From CAIKMD01 sp036501365 (GTDB taxonomy: Bacteria > Pseudomonadota > Alphaproteobacteria > ATCC43930 > CGMCC-115725): a stretch of 64,000 nucleotides of DNA. A program made the position numbers and the translations under genes. Shown piece by piece: positions 10,646-19,456 of the stretch. The DNA is taken from the NCBI GenBank assembly GCA_036501365.1, contig DASYAL010000019.1, forward strand, positions 60,539 to 124,538. The letters run 5' to 3'. The number at the start of each line of letters is the position of its first letter. Position 1 is the first letter of the stretch. The notes beneath the pieces were generated by a model. The model was not told the DNA's origin, did no database searches, and worked only from the letters and a program-made list of their open reading frames with translations.

Positions 10646-11782
10646 TCAGCGCTTGAGAGCGTGGACGGCGACCAGGGACGCGGTCAGCAGACAGAGCGCG
10701 CCGGCCTGATGCGCCGCCGCCGCCGGCAGCCACACCACGGTAAGCAAGGTCGTGATGCCGAGCGCCACCTGGAGGCAGGCGAAGAAGAACAGCGCGTGCA
10801 GCGCCCAGCGCTGGCCCGGCGCGAGCCGCGCGCGGAGGCTCGCGACCCAGAGCGCCGCGATCGCGAACCAGGTCGTCTCCGCCAGCACGCGATGATCGAA
10901 CTGCACGCTGGTCAAGTTCTCGAACCAGTTCCGCCATAGCGGCGTCAGGTGCCAATAATCGGGCGGCACGAATTGCCCTTCCATCAGCGGGAAGGTGTTG
11001 TCGAGATAGCCGGCGCGCGTCCCCGCGACGAAAGCCCCGGCGACCAGCGTGATGAAGACGAGGAGAAGGATCAGCGAGGCGGAAGCATGAAGCATCGCTG
11101 CACCTCTCCCCGCTGGGGAGAGGTCGGCGCGCAGCGCCGGGTGAGGGGCACGCGCGCGAGCCCCCTCACCCTGCCCTCTCCCCGGAGGGGAGAGGGTTTT
11201 GTGGACAGGTGATGCTGGAACCAGCAAATCGAGCGCCACCCACAACATCGCGAGATAGATCACCACCGCCATCGCGAGATGCGCGGCGAGCCGGTACTGG
11301 CTGACCTCGATCCGCATCTCGAGCCCGCTCTCGACCATCCACCAGCCGAGCGCGCCTTGCAGCCCGCCCAGGACAAAGAGCCCCGCCAGCGGCGCGACCA
11401 GCCGCCGCGACACCTGACCGCGAATCAGGAACCAGAGGAACGGCAGGGCAAAGGCGAAGCCGATGAGGCGGCCCCAGAGGCGATGGATGTACTCCCAGAA
11501 ATAGATGTGCTTGAACTGGGCGAGAGTCATATCGGCGTGGCGCGCCTCGTATTGCGGGATCGCCCGGTAGCGTGCGAAGGCGTCCTGCCATTCGCCCTCA
11601 TTGAGCGGCGGCAGCACGCCCTCGACCGGCTGCCACTGCGTAATCGAAAGACCGGATTCGGTGAGGCGCGTGATGCCGCCGATGATCACCATCAGGAAGA
11701 TCATCGCGCAGCAGGCGAGCAGCCAAAGGCCGATCGCGCGTTCAGCGGATTCGCGGCGCGACGAGGCGGCGAGAGCGACCAT
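10646..11782 (-). CDS. ctaA: Heme A synthase (COX15/CtaA) carrying an in-frame repeat insertion
   Basis: 378-residue inner-membrane enzyme that oxidises the C8 methyl of heme O to make heme A for aa3-type cytochrome oxidase. The start MVALAASSRRES is chosen because the next segment is the first helix, LWLLACCAMIFLMVIIGGITRLTESGLSI, typical of the alphaproteobacterial/mitochondrial COX15 class. Conserved heme-ligand histidines are in FKHIYFWEYIHRLWGR, YRLAAHLAM, FDHRVLAET and AAAHQAGAL. Eight helices are evident. Between helices 4 and 5, residues about 196-227 (GRGQGEGARARAPHPAL and flanks) are translated from a palindromic repeat and have no counterpart in the family. Because the insertion is in frame and lies in the inter-domain loop, the enzyme is probably functional. 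Confidence 0.93.
   Translation of the reverse strand: MVALAASSRRESAERAIGLWLLACCAMIFLMVIIGGITRLTESGLSITQWQPVEGVLPPLNEGEWQDAFARYRAIPQYEARHADMTLAQFKHIYFWEYIHRLWGRLIGFAFALPFLWFLIRGQVSRRLVAPLAGLFVLGGLQGALGWWMVESGLEMRIEVSQYRLAAHLAMAVVIYLAMLWVALDLLVPASPVHKTLSPPGRGQGEGARARAPHPALRADLSPAGRGAAMLHASASLILLLVFITLVAGAFVAGTRAGYLDNTFPLMEGQFVPPDYWHLTPLWRNWFENLTSVQFDHRVLAETTWFAIAALWVASLRARLAPGQRWALHALFFFACLQVALGITTLLTVVWLPAAAAHQAGALCLLTASLVAVHALKR
11102..11196. repeat. REP-like palindromic element inside ctaA
   Basis: Four hairpins are packed into 95 bases: ACCTCTCCCC/GGGGAGAGGT (11102-11124), CGGCGC/GCGCCG (11125-11139), GTGAGGGG/CCCCTCAC (11141-11169) and CCCTCTCCCC/GGGGAGAGGG (11174-11196). CCTCTCCCC-N3-GGGGAGAGG is a well-known dispersed intergenic repeat unit in proteobacteria. 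Here it is read through in frame by ctaA. It is the only copy in the window. Confidence 0.85.
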
Positions 11783-11789
11783 CCACCGA

Positions 11790-12194
11790 TTATAGACGGG
11801 TAAACCGCACCCGCGCGCCGCGCTCGATCGCCGCGGCCACGAGCCGGTCCACCAGCAGGCGATGGCGCAGCAGCTCGAGGAGCCGCAGGGTTTCCTGGGT
11901 GAGCTCGCCGCCGGCCGCGGCGACGTCGCAGGCGAGCGCATAGGCGGTCTCGCGCAGCTTGGCCGGCAGTGCCGCCTTCACGGTTTTCAGCGCCTCCTCG
12001 AGCCCGGCATCGCGGCCGAGCATCGCCGCGCAATCTTTAAGGTCCTTGGTCAAGCGCCCCTGGTCGTAGTCGGCGAACACCGGCAGGTGGTTGACGATAT
12101 CGCCGATGATCTGCAATTCGGAATCGGCCATGTTGTTATCGGCGGCCGCCACCATGACCATGATGTAAATGAGCGCGGCTTGCGAATCGATCAT
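11790..12194 (-). CDS. TerB-family (tellurite resistance-like) protein
   Basis: 134-residue all-helical protein of the TerB/DjlA-N domain type, beginning MIDSQAALIYIMVMVAAADNNMADSE, with the acidic metal-binding loop AADNNMADSEL and a second related loop later (VAAAGGELTQETL). The start at 12194 is preferred over 12215 because AAAGGAC lies just upstream. TerB domains bind divalent metals in membrane-associated stress complexes. A lone chromosomal copy without terC/D/E need not confer tellurite resistance. It ends 7 bases before ctaA, so it is probably the first gene of a terB-ctaA-scpA unit. It is divergent from the lipoprotein gene. Confidence 0.8.
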   Translation of the reverse strand: MIDSQAALIYIMVMVAAADNNMADSELQIIGDIVNHLPVFADYDQGRLTKDLKDCAAMLGRDAGLEEALKTVKAALPAKLRETAYALACDVAAAGGELTQETLRLLELLRHRLLVDRLVAAAIERGARVRFTRL

Positions 12195-12275
12195 AGAAGT
12201 CCTTTCAGGGTCCACGCCAAGAGTGCCATGACGGCCGCCGCTGCTGTCAAGCGCGCCGCCATCCGCTAAGCTTTC

Positions 12276-12821
12276 ATGATGCGAGAGGTTCCCATACGTT
12301 CCTTTTCCCTCGGCGCCATGCTAACGCTGGCGCTCGCCGGCTGCGGCACGACCAATCTCAGCGGCGCAACCCAGGCCGCCGATGACGGCGCCGCCGCGAT
12401 CTACGCCAATTGCGACGCGCAGCTCCGCGCGGGCCGGTTGACCTCCTATCGCCAGACAGTCGACTGCGCGCGCCAGCCGGTGCTGCTGGTCTATGCGCAG
12501 AACGGCTATCCGTTCATGGACCTGGTGCTGTTCGATCTCCAGGAACGCTATATCGGCGCCGAGAACATCGATTTCGGCACCGCCAAGCCCGCGGCGGTGC
12601 AGCGCGACCTCGCCGAGCTCGAGCGGCGCCTCGTCGTCGAGCGCGACCGGCGTATCGCCGCACGCAGCGGCATCGGCGGCTCCGTCGCGGCGACTCCGCC
12701 GGCGCAACTGCTCGCTGGCCTCACCACTCTCACTGAGGGCAATGGGCCGCCCAAAAGCAACAATTGCTTCAGCGTGGGCGGCTTCACCCATTGCAATAGT
12801 CAATCCGACGATAGTCGATAG
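12276..12821 (+). CDS. Putative lipoprotein of unknown function
   Basis: 181 residues. An n-region with Arg is followed by SLGAMLTLALAGCGTTNL, a good signal-peptidase II lipobox (LALAGC) with Cys at about residue 22, so it should be a lipid-anchored envelope protein. The mature part contains a conserved-looking stretch (DCARQPVLLVYAQNGYPFMDLVLFDL) and a charged helix (RDLAELERRLVVERDRRIA). Two Cys near the end (NNCFSVGGFTHC) could form a disulfide. I do not recognise the family. It is transcribed alone and followed by a strong hairpin at 12942. Confidence 0.75.
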   Translation: MMREVPIRSFSLGAMLTLALAGCGTTNLSGATQAADDGAAAIYANCDAQLRAGRLTSYRQTVDCARQPVLLVYAQNGYPFMDLVLFDLQERYIGAENIDFGTAKPAAVQRDLAELERRLVVERDRRIAARSGIGGSVAATPPAQLLAGLTTLTEGNGPPKSNNCFSVGGFTHCNSQSDDSR

Positions 12822-12941
12822 GGCGGCCGCCGCGTAGCACAGGCGAGCGCCGGGTCTTTCGGCGCGGTCGACCGGGTCGACCGTGCGAAGCCACTTCTTG
12901 AAGAAGCTTCGCAAGACGCCGTCGCCCTGAAGGTCGCCCCG

Positions 12942-12994
12942 GCCGCTCGCTCTTCGCGAGTGGCCCCGAAGGGCTCAGCCGCGAAGAGAGCGGC
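12942..12994. terminator. Bidirectional hairpin between convergent genes
   Basis: GCCGCTCGCTCTTCGCG (12942-12958) pairs with CGCGAAGAGAGCGGC (12980-12994), a stem of about 15 bp with one bulged base and a loop of about 21 bases. It sits between the lipoprotein gene and the helicase gene, which converge, so it can serve either. No clear T-tract is present. Confidence 0.5.
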
Positions 12995-13027
12995 TGAGCG
13001 GGACGACGGCTCCGGCTTGGCTTCGCG

Positions 13028-15796
13028 CTAGGCCCCGAGAAACGACGCGGTCTCGGCGATCGCCTCCTTGATGCCGGTGCGGCGAATCTCGACGCCGTCG
13101 GGGAAGGCGCCGAGGAGCCGCGACGGCATCTGCCGGTCGAGCAGCACGAAAACCCCGGCGTCGTCGGCACGGCGGACGAGGCGGCCGAAAGCCTGACGCA
13201 ACCTGAGGCGCGTGATCGCGTCGTCGAAAGCGGCGCCGCCGAAGCGCGCCTTGCGCGCCTTGTGCAGGATGTCGGGCCGCGGCCAGGGCACGCGATCGAA
13301 AACGACGAGGCGCAGCGAGCGGCCGGGCACGTCGATGCCGTCGCGCAGCGCATCGGTGCCGAGCAGGCAGGCGTCCTCCTCGGCGCGGAAGATGTCGACG
13401 AGGGTCGCCGCATCCATCGCATCGACATGCTGCGCCAGCAGGGTCAGCCCGGCCGCGGCAAGCGGCGCGGCGATGCGCTCATGCACGGCCTTGAGCCGCG
13501 CGATCGCGGTGAAGAGTCCGAGCGCGCCGCCGCCCGCGGCCTCGAACAGCGCGCGATAGGCGCCGGCGACCTGGCCCGCATCCTCGCGGCGCACATCGGT
13601 GACGACGAAGACGCGAGTCTGGCGGCGATAATCGAATGGCGACGGCACGCGCGCGCGCAGCGGCTTGCCCGGAAGATGCAGCGCGCCGCTGCGCGCCTCA
13701 GCGACCTCCCAGTCCTTGACCGGATCGCCGCTGCCGTCGGTCAAGGTCGCCGAGGTGACGAGCACACCATGCGCGTCCTGCATCACCTGCTCGGCGAAAG
13801 GCCGCATCGGATCGATCCAGTGGCGATGCATGCCGACATCGAAATCGTTGCCGTCGATGCGCTCGAGCGCCAGCCAGTCGACGAAATCCGCCGACGCCTC
13901 GCCGAGCGTCGCCGCCAGCATCGCGCGCCAGCCGCCGAGTTCGACGATGCCGCGGCGATGGAGACTGCGGAGCGTCGCCTCGATGCGGATACGCGTGCCA
14001 GTGTCCAGCTCGGCCGCCTCGTTCTCGAGCCGCGCCGCGAGGCGCTTGCCCAGCACGACGACCGGCGCTTCGAGCGCTTTGAGCTTCGCCGCCAGCGCTT
14101 CGGCCGCCGGCGGCAGCTCGTCGAGGCAGGGCCGCAGCTCGGTCTCGATGCTGTAGCCATGATCGCCGTCGGGCGCGCGCGCCAGCACCTGCTGCCGCAC
14201 CAATGCAAGGAACGACTCGAATGCGCCGAGCGGCCGGCCGTCGCGCAGTCGCTGGCCCCAGCCGTCGCCGGGCAGCACCCGCGCCGCCATCACGATCTCG
14301 TCGAGCGCCTTCGCCGCGAGCTCGTCCTCGGCGACGAGGTCTTCGATCCGCCGCTTCAGCCCGCGCGCCCGCGAGCGACCACGTCCCTCGGCACCCAGCA
14401 GCCAGCGCCGCAGCTCGGCGCCTTCCTGGCCGGTGAGCGCCGCCGAGAAGGCATTGTCGGCGGCCTCGAAGAGATGATGGCCCTCGTCGAAGACGTAGCG
14501 CGTCGGCTGCGAGGCGTCGTCGAGGCCGCCGAGCGCCGCCTGGATCATCACGAGCGCGTGGTTAGCGACGACGAGGCGGGCGCGCCGCGCGCGGCGCACG
14601 CTCTTCTCGATGAAGCAGCGGTGATAATGCGGGCAGGCGGAATGGATGCATTCGCCGCGGCGATCGGCGAGCGCGACGGTCTGGGCGCGGCCCATCAACT
14701 CCGGCAGCCAGCCGGGCAGATCGCCGCCGACCATGTCGCCGTCGCGGGTCGCGCTTATCCACCGCGCCATCAGCCCGAGCACGACGGCGTCATAGGCGCG
14801 CATCGGCAGCTGCGCGACGCTCTCTTCGTAATTCAGGAGGCAGAGATAGTTCTCGCGGCCTTTGCGCAACACGACGCGGCGGTTCTTCTCGGCGGGATCG
14901 GGATAGAGCCGCCCGAGCTCGCCGGCGATCTGATGCTGCAGATTGCGGGTGAAGGTCGAGATCCACACGCCGCCGTCGTTCTTCTCGGCCCAGAGGCTCG
15001 CCGGGGCGACGTAGCCGAGGGTCTTGCCGACGCCAGTGCCGGCTTCGGCGAGAACGAGGCGCGGCGTATCCGGCAGATCGCGCGGCCGGAACGCGGCGCT
15101 GACCGCAGCGGCGTAATCCGATTGCTGCGGTCGCGGCTCGGCGTCGGCGCCGAGGAGCTCGGCGAGGCGCTGCCGCGCCTCGCTCTCCTCGACCGGGATG
15201 TTGCCGGGCGGCGGCTCGGGCGCGTGATCCGACCATTCGGTGAGCTTGCGCCATTGGGCGAGGCCGTTGCCGGGCCGACCCGGATCGCCTTCGGGCAGCG
15301 CTGCCAAGACCGCGCCGCCCCAGCCCCAGCCGCCGCGCTCCATCGCCTGAGCGATCGCGCGTGCCTCGCCGTCGCCGGTGGCGTGCAACACGTTGAGCAG
15401 TGCGCGCGCCGCATCGACCAGCGCCAGCGCTTCGGCCTCGATCCCTTTGGGCACGGGCAGGCCGAGCGCGGCGGCAAGGCCGCGCGGCGTCGGCAGGCAG
15501 AACCGCGCCGGGTAGACGAAAGCGAAAAGCTCGAGCAGATCGAGCGCGGCGAAAGAGCCGGTACCGAGGCGCCGCGCGGTCGCGCGCGCATGGCAGAGAA
15601 AGGGCGGCGTCACCTTGGCGCGGCGGCCCGCCTCGGCCAAGCTCAGAAGCTCGACCTCGCCGTCGGGCGAGAGCCACGCCGCCTGCGCCGCCCCTGCGAC
15701 CAGCGCCGGCGCGGCCGGCAGGCCGATCGCGGTCGCCGCAGGCACGGCGAGCGGCGAAAATCGGGAGGAATCGGTGAGCGACACGGGGACAAGCAT
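13028..15796 (-). CDS. DinG/XPD-type ATP-dependent DNA helicase
   Basis: 922-residue superfamily 2 helicase. Walker A is AEAGTGVGKT (about 250-258), the Walker B/DEAH box is YVFDEGHHLFEAADN, and motif VI is LRQAFGRLVRRADD. Between motifs I and II are cysteines in ENYLCLLNYEE and GECIHSACPHYHRCF, matching the 4Fe-4S cluster of DinG and XPD. The first 190 residues form an extra N-terminal domain (LSPDGEVELLSL, LDLLELFAFVYPARFCLPT) typical of the long alphaproteobacterial members. It probably unwinds DNA or R-loops during repair, 5'-3' as in relatives. It is transcribed alone, divergent from pyrD. It is the second-longest gene in the window after none; no operon partner is visible. Confidence 0.93.
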   Translation of the reverse strand: MLVPVSLTDSSRFSPLAVPAATAIGLPAAPALVAGAAQAAWLSPDGEVELLSLAEAGRRAKVTPPFLCHARATARRLGTGSFAALDLLELFAFVYPARFCLPTPRGLAAALGLPVPKGIEAEALALVDAARALLNVLHATGDGEARAIAQAMERGGWGWGGAVLAALPEGDPGRPGNGLAQWRKLTEWSDHAPEPPPGNIPVEESEARQRLAELLGADAEPRPQQSDYAAAVSAAFRPRDLPDTPRLVLAEAGTGVGKTLGYVAPASLWAEKNDGGVWISTFTRNLQHQIAGELGRLYPDPAEKNRRVVLRKGRENYLCLLNYEESVAQLPMRAYDAVVLGLMARWISATRDGDMVGGDLPGWLPELMGRAQTVALADRRGECIHSACPHYHRCFIEKSVRRARRARLVVANHALVMIQAALGGLDDASQPTRYVFDEGHHLFEAADNAFSAALTGQEGAELRRWLLGAEGRGRSRARGLKRRIEDLVAEDELAAKALDEIVMAARVLPGDGWGQRLRDGRPLGAFESFLALVRQQVLARAPDGDHGYSIETELRPCLDELPPAAEALAAKLKALEAPVVVLGKRLAARLENEAAELDTGTRIRIEATLRSLHRRGIVELGGWRAMLAATLGEASADFVDWLALERIDGNDFDVGMHRHWIDPMRPFAEQVMQDAHGVLVTSATLTDGSGDPVKDWEVAEARSGALHLPGKPLRARVPSPFDYRRQTRVFVVTDVRREDAGQVAGAYRALFEAAGGGALGLFTAIARLKAVHERIAAPLAAAGLTLLAQHVDAMDAATLVDIFRAEEDACLLGTDALRDGIDVPGRSLRLVVFDRVPWPRPDILHKARKARFGGAAFDDAITRLRLRQAFGRLVRRADDAGVFVLLDRQMPSRLLGAFPDGVEIRRTGIKEAIAETASFLGA

Positions 15797-15865
15797 ATAG
15801 AGGGTTCGCCGCCTCTTGTCGCCGCCACTTGTCGCGGGCGCGGCGCCTGCGCTAGCGTTTAGCCG

Positions 15866-16954
15866 ATGTCATCGATCTTCGATCTCGCCCTGCCGCTGTT
15901 CCGGATGCTGCCGCCCGAGGCGGCGCATCGCGCGACCATTCGCGCGCTGGCAGCCGGGATCGCGCCCAAGGCCGCGGCCTCCGATCCGCTTTCGCTCGAA
16001 GTGAGGCTATGGCGGCAGCGAATCCCTAACCCGGTCGGTCTCGCCGCGGGCTTCGACAAGGACGCCGAGGTGCCGGATGCAATGCTCGCTTTCGGCTTCG
16101 GCTTCGTCGAATGCGGCACGATCACGCCGTTGCCACAGCGCGGCAATCCCAAGCCGCGCCTCTTCCGGCTGCCGGAGGATCGCGCCGTCATCAACCGCCT
16201 CGGCTTCAACAGCGCCGGCGTCGTGGCGACGGCACGGCGCCTCGCGGCCCGGCGCGGCCGCCCGGGCTTCGTCGGCGCCAATATCGGCAAGAACCGCGAT
16301 ACGCTCGACGATGTCGGCGATTATGTCGAGGACGTACGGGTGCTGGCGCCGCTGGTCGACTACCTCGCGGTCAACGTCTCCTCGCCGAACACGCCGGGCC
16401 TGCGCGATCTGCAGCGCAAGAGCGCGGTGACGCGGCTCATCGGCAAGCTGATGGAAGCGCGCGCCCAGACCTCGCTGCGCAATCCGCCGCCGCTGTTGTT
16501 GAAGATCGCGCCCGATCTCGGCGCCGAGGAACGCGCCGATCTCGCCGAGGCGGCGCTCTCCTCCGGCATCGACGGGCTGATCGTCGCAAACACCACCGTG
16601 GCACGACCGGCGAGCCTCACCAGCCCCACCGCGCACGAGCCCGGCGGCCTCAGCGGCGCGCCGCTCTTCGAGCCCTCGACCGCGATCCTCGCCGAGATGT
16701 ATCGTCTGACCGCGGGCAAGCTGCCGATCATCGGTGTCGGCGGCATCGCATCGGGCGCCGATGCCTATAAGAAAATCCGCGCCGGCGCGTCGTTGGTCCA
16801 GCTCTATACCGCGCTCATCTTTCACGGACCCGGCCTGGTCGCGCGCATCAATGGGGAGCTTGCGGCCCTGCTCGCCCGCGACGGCTTCACCTCGGTCGCC
16901 GCCGCGGTCGGCGCCGACGCGCATCTCCCCTCGACGACGCCGCATGGTCTCTGA
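15866..16954 (+). CDS. pyrD: Dihydroorotate dehydrogenase, quinone-type (class 2)
   Basis: 362-residue membrane-associated flavoenzyme oxidising dihydroorotate to orotate with ubiquinone, the fourth step of UMP synthesis. The N-terminal helix (LALPLFRMLPPEAAHRATIRAL) is the membrane-binding part specific to class 2. The barrel shows NPVGLAAGFDKDAE, GFVECGTITPLPQRGNPKPR, INRLGFNS, NVSSPNTPGLRDLQ with the catalytic Ser, and GLIVANTT. The C-terminal flavin site is IIGVGGIASGADAY. Its last 11 bases overlap the next gene, so the two are translationally coupled. Confidence 0.97.
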   Translation: MSSIFDLALPLFRMLPPEAAHRATIRALAAGIAPKAAASDPLSLEVRLWRQRIPNPVGLAAGFDKDAEVPDAMLAFGFGFVECGTITPLPQRGNPKPRLFRLPEDRAVINRLGFNSAGVVATARRLAARRGRPGFVGANIGKNRDTLDDVGDYVEDVRVLAPLVDYLAVNVSSPNTPGLRDLQRKSAVTRLIGKLMEARAQTSLRNPPPLLLKIAPDLGAEERADLAEAALSSGIDGLIVANTTVARPASLTSPTAHEPGGLSGAPLFEPSTAILAEMYRLTAGKLPIIGVGGIASGADAYKKIRAGASLVQLYTALIFHGPGLVARINGELAALLARDGFTSVAAAVGADAHLPSTTPHGL

Positions 16955-17822
16955 CATCGAGGTGCTCGCCGGCATCGGCGGGATCGTCGAGGATTACGAC
17001 GGCGTGATCCTCGACGTCTGGGGCGTGCTGCATGACGGGGCCAAGCCGTTTCCCGGCGTGCTCAATGCGCTCCACCGCCTCAAGGCACACGGCAAGCGCA
17101 CCCTCGTCCTCTCGAACGCGCCGCGCCGCACCGAGCCGGTCGCCAAACGCCTCGCCGAGATCGGTGTTGCCCGCGAGCTCTACGACCACATCCACACCTC
17201 CGGCGAAGAGACCTGGCAGCATCTGAAGCAGCGCGACGATCCCTTCCACGCCGCGCTCGGCCGCGTCTGTTATCACATTGCACCCTCGCGCGAGAGCGAC
17301 GCGCTCGACGGCCTCGGCCTCGAGCGCGTCGACGACATCGCGGCGGCGGAGTTCATCCACAACACCGGGCCTTGGGGCTGGGACGAAAGCGTCGAACGCT
17401 ACGAAGACATGCTGCAAGCGGCGCGGCGGCGCGACCTGCCGATGGTCTGCGCCAATCCCGATCTCGTCGTGCACCATCTCGGCCGCCGCGCGATCTGCGC
17501 CGGCGCGATCGCCCAGCGCTACGAGGCGCTCGGCGGCACGGTGCGGTGGCACGGCAAGCCCTATCCCGGCGTTTACAAGACCGCGCTGGGACGGCTCGGT
17601 GTCGCCGACCCGAAACGTATCCTCGCGATCGGCGATTCGCTGCGCACCGATATCGCCGGCGCCAATGCCGCGGGGATCGATGCGATCGTCGTCGCCGGCG
17701 GCATCCATTACGAGGAATTCGGCTGCGGCGAGGGCAAGCATCCCGATCCTGCGCGCATCGCCAAGGCGGCGCAAGCCGCGGGCGCGACGCCGATCGCGGC
17801 GCTCGACGAACTGCGCTGGTAG
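16944..17822 (+). CDS. HAD-superfamily class IIA hydrolase (TIGR01459-like)
   Basis: 292-residue phosphatase-like protein. The start at 16944 (MVSDIEVLAGIGG) is chosen because the HAD fold begins immediately after it. The nucleophile motif is VILDVWGVLHDG, motif II is LVLSNAPRRTEPV, and motifs III/IV are GKPYPGVYKTA and AIGDSLRTDIAGANAAGID, so all acidic catalytic residues are present. The class IIA cap lies in the middle. Members of this alphaproteobacterial family are commonly annotated as TIGR01459 with unknown substrate. Overlap with pyrD suggests a nucleotide or flavin-related phosphate substrate, which is inference. Confidence 0.88.
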   Translation: MVSDIEVLAGIGGIVEDYDGVILDVWGVLHDGAKPFPGVLNALHRLKAHGKRTLVLSNAPRRTEPVAKRLAEIGVARELYDHIHTSGEETWQHLKQRDDPFHAALGRVCYHIAPSRESDALDGLGLERVDDIAAAEFIHNTGPWGWDESVERYEDMLQAARRRDLPMVCANPDLVVHHLGRRAICAGAIAQRYEALGGTVRWHGKPYPGVYKTALGRLGVADPKRILAIGDSLRTDIAGANAAGIDAIVVAGGIHYEEFGCGEGKHPDPARIAKAAQAAGATPIAALDELRW

Positions 17823-17836
17823 CGCGAGGCCGCTAA

Positions 17837-18187
17837 TTAATGTCCGTGGTGATCGGCGCGGTGCAGGATCGCATCCGCCAATCCCGTGTCGTAGTCCTGG
17901 CCCGCCCGCGTCAGCAGCGCGCCTTCCGGGAAATGCGACTTGATGAGGCCTTTGCGCTCGAGCGCCACCCAGGCGGCCTGGTTGAAGAGGCCCGAGGCGT
18001 CGCGCGTCGCCACCACCGCGTCGCCCAAGTGAAAATGATCGCCATGCGGCGGCGGCATGTTCGCGACCAACACCCCGCCGCCCTCCTCTTCGCGCCCATG
18101 CTCCGGCAGGCGCGCGAGCGCCTGCAACAGCGCGAGCGTCTTGAGCTGCAGCGGATTGAGGCCGAGGGGATTGCGTTTGGGCGCCAT
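17837..18187 (-). CDS. Small conserved-looking protein of unknown function
   Basis: 116 residues starting MAPKRNPLGLNPLQLKTLALLQAL. The start is placed here because the segment further upstream is low-complexity Arg-rich text. It has a compact alpha-beta pattern, a His-rich patch PPPHGDHFHLGDAVVATRDASG, a Gly-Leu-Phe-Asn helix and an unusual His-rich C-terminus ending HRADHHGH. The clustered His residues suggest metal binding. I do not recognise a named family. It converges on the HAD gene 14 bases away and is divergent from the beta-propeller gene. Confidence 0.65.
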   Translation of the reverse strand: MAPKRNPLGLNPLQLKTLALLQALARLPEHGREEEGGGVLVANMPPPHGDHFHLGDAVVATRDASGLFNQAAWVALERKGLIKSHFPEGALLTRAGQDYDTGLADAILHRADHHGH

Positions 18188-18276
18188 GGGGCCGGCATCA
18201 TAGCCGCTAAGCGCGGCGATGGAAAAGTACCCGAGAGGATGACGGCGCGGCGGCAATCGTGGCAGACTGCTCGGCC

Positions 18277-19446
18277 ATGAAGCCTTACCTCGCCGCCGCG
18301 CTTGGCCTCGCACTCTGCTGCGTCGCCGGCACCGCGCGCGCGCAATTCCTCGTCTCGGGCAATGACGAGAAGCGCAGCTGGGACGAGAGCGGCAAGATGA
18401 TCGATCAGCCGCCCGGCCGCGACAGCGTCTCGATCGTCGACATCCGCAACCGCGTCCAACCCCATATCATCGGCACATTGCCGATCAAGAACACGATCCA
18501 CGGCCCGCCGACCAACCTCGCGGTGACGCCCGACGACCGCCTGATCCTCGTCGCCAATTCGCTCGATGCGGTCGCCGACGGTGCCGGCTGGAAGGACGTG
18601 CCCGACAACGAGGTCTTCCTGATCGATCCCGCCGCCAATCCGCCGAAGCTCCTCGGCACGGTCGCCGTCGGCAAGCAGCCTTCGGGCATGGCGATCGACC
18701 GCAGCGGCAAGTTCGCGTTGATCGCCGACCGCGCCGACGATGCGGTGAGCGTTCTCACCATCGACAGCAAGGCGAAGACCGCGGCGCTCGCCTCTACCGT
18801 GCCGATCGGCATCGCCGATGCCGATCCGACCGCGGTCGCGATCACCCCCGACGGCAAGCATGCCCTCGTCACCCTGACCCATGCCAACAAGGTCGCGCTG
18901 CTCGCGATCGATGACGGCAAGGTCAGCGATACCGGCTATGCGATAACCACCGGTATCTTTCCCTATAACGTGCAGGTCACGCCCGACGGTAAGCTCGCCC
19001 TCGTCAACAACCAGGGCTCGGGCGCGTCGGACGGCCAGGCCGATACGGTCTCGGTGATCGATCTCGAGCAGAACCCGCCGCGTGTGATCGACCAGGTGAT
19101 GGTCGGCGACGGGCCGGAGGGTCTCGCGATGAGTCCCGCCGGCGGCTATGCCGCCTCGCTTTTGCTCAACGGCAGCGGCGCGCCGAAATCGGCCTTCTAT
19201 CACCACGACAATTCGGTGGTCGCGCTCTTGAAGATCGACGGCAAGAAAGTGCGCAAGATCGGCGAAGCGCCGGTCGACGGCAGTTGCGAGGGCATCGCCT
19301 TCAGCCCCGACGGCCGCTTCCTTTATGTCGGCAGCTTCAGCGACGGCGAGATCGCGATCCTCCGGCTGCAAGGCGAGAAGCTGATGCCGGTCGGCACGGT
19401 GAAGATGCCCGGCCATCCCGCCTCGCTGCGCGGCGATACGCCCTAA
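18277..19446 (+). CDS. Secreted YVTN/lactonase-type beta-propeller protein
   Basis: 389 residues. A clear Sec signal peptide (MKPYLAAALGLALCCVAGTARAQ, cleaved after ARA) exports it to the periplasm. The mature part is made of repeated blades of the form (V)TPDGK(L/H)ALV followed by an Asp/Asn turn: VTPDDRLILVAN, ITPDGKHALVTL, VTPDGKLALVNN, FSPDGRFLYVGS, which fold as a seven-bladed propeller like 6-phosphogluconolactonase or YVTN proteins. No catalytic residues can be assigned. Such proteins often accompany periplasmic dehydrogenases; here an alcohol dehydrogenase gene follows 10 bases later, so the two probably form an operon. Confidence 0.83.
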   Translation: MKPYLAAALGLALCCVAGTARAQFLVSGNDEKRSWDESGKMIDQPPGRDSVSIVDIRNRVQPHIIGTLPIKNTIHGPPTNLAVTPDDRLILVANSLDAVADGAGWKDVPDNEVFLIDPAANPPKLLGTVAVGKQPSGMAIDRSGKFALIADRADDAVSVLTIDSKAKTAALASTVPIGIADADPTAVAITPDGKHALVTLTHANKVALLAIDDGKVSDTGYAITTGIFPYNVQVTPDGKLALVNNQGSGASDGQADTVSVIDLEQNPPRVIDQVMVGDGPEGLAMSPAGGYAASLLLNGSGAPKSAFYHHDNSVVALLKIDGKKVRKIGEAPVDGSCEGIAFSPDGRFLYVGSFSDGEIAILRLQGEKLMPVGTVKMPGHPASLRGDTP

Positions 19447-19456
19447 AGAGGCGGCG

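Noticed and set aside
11102..11196. A transcription terminator or attenuator within ctaA
   Set aside because: The hairpins have no T-tract, are read in frame, and match a dispersed repeat type.
13262..15862. 866-codon open frame antisense to the DinG-type helicase
   Set aside because: Covers a gene with intact helicase motifs; its own sequence is low-complexity Arg/Ala/Gln.
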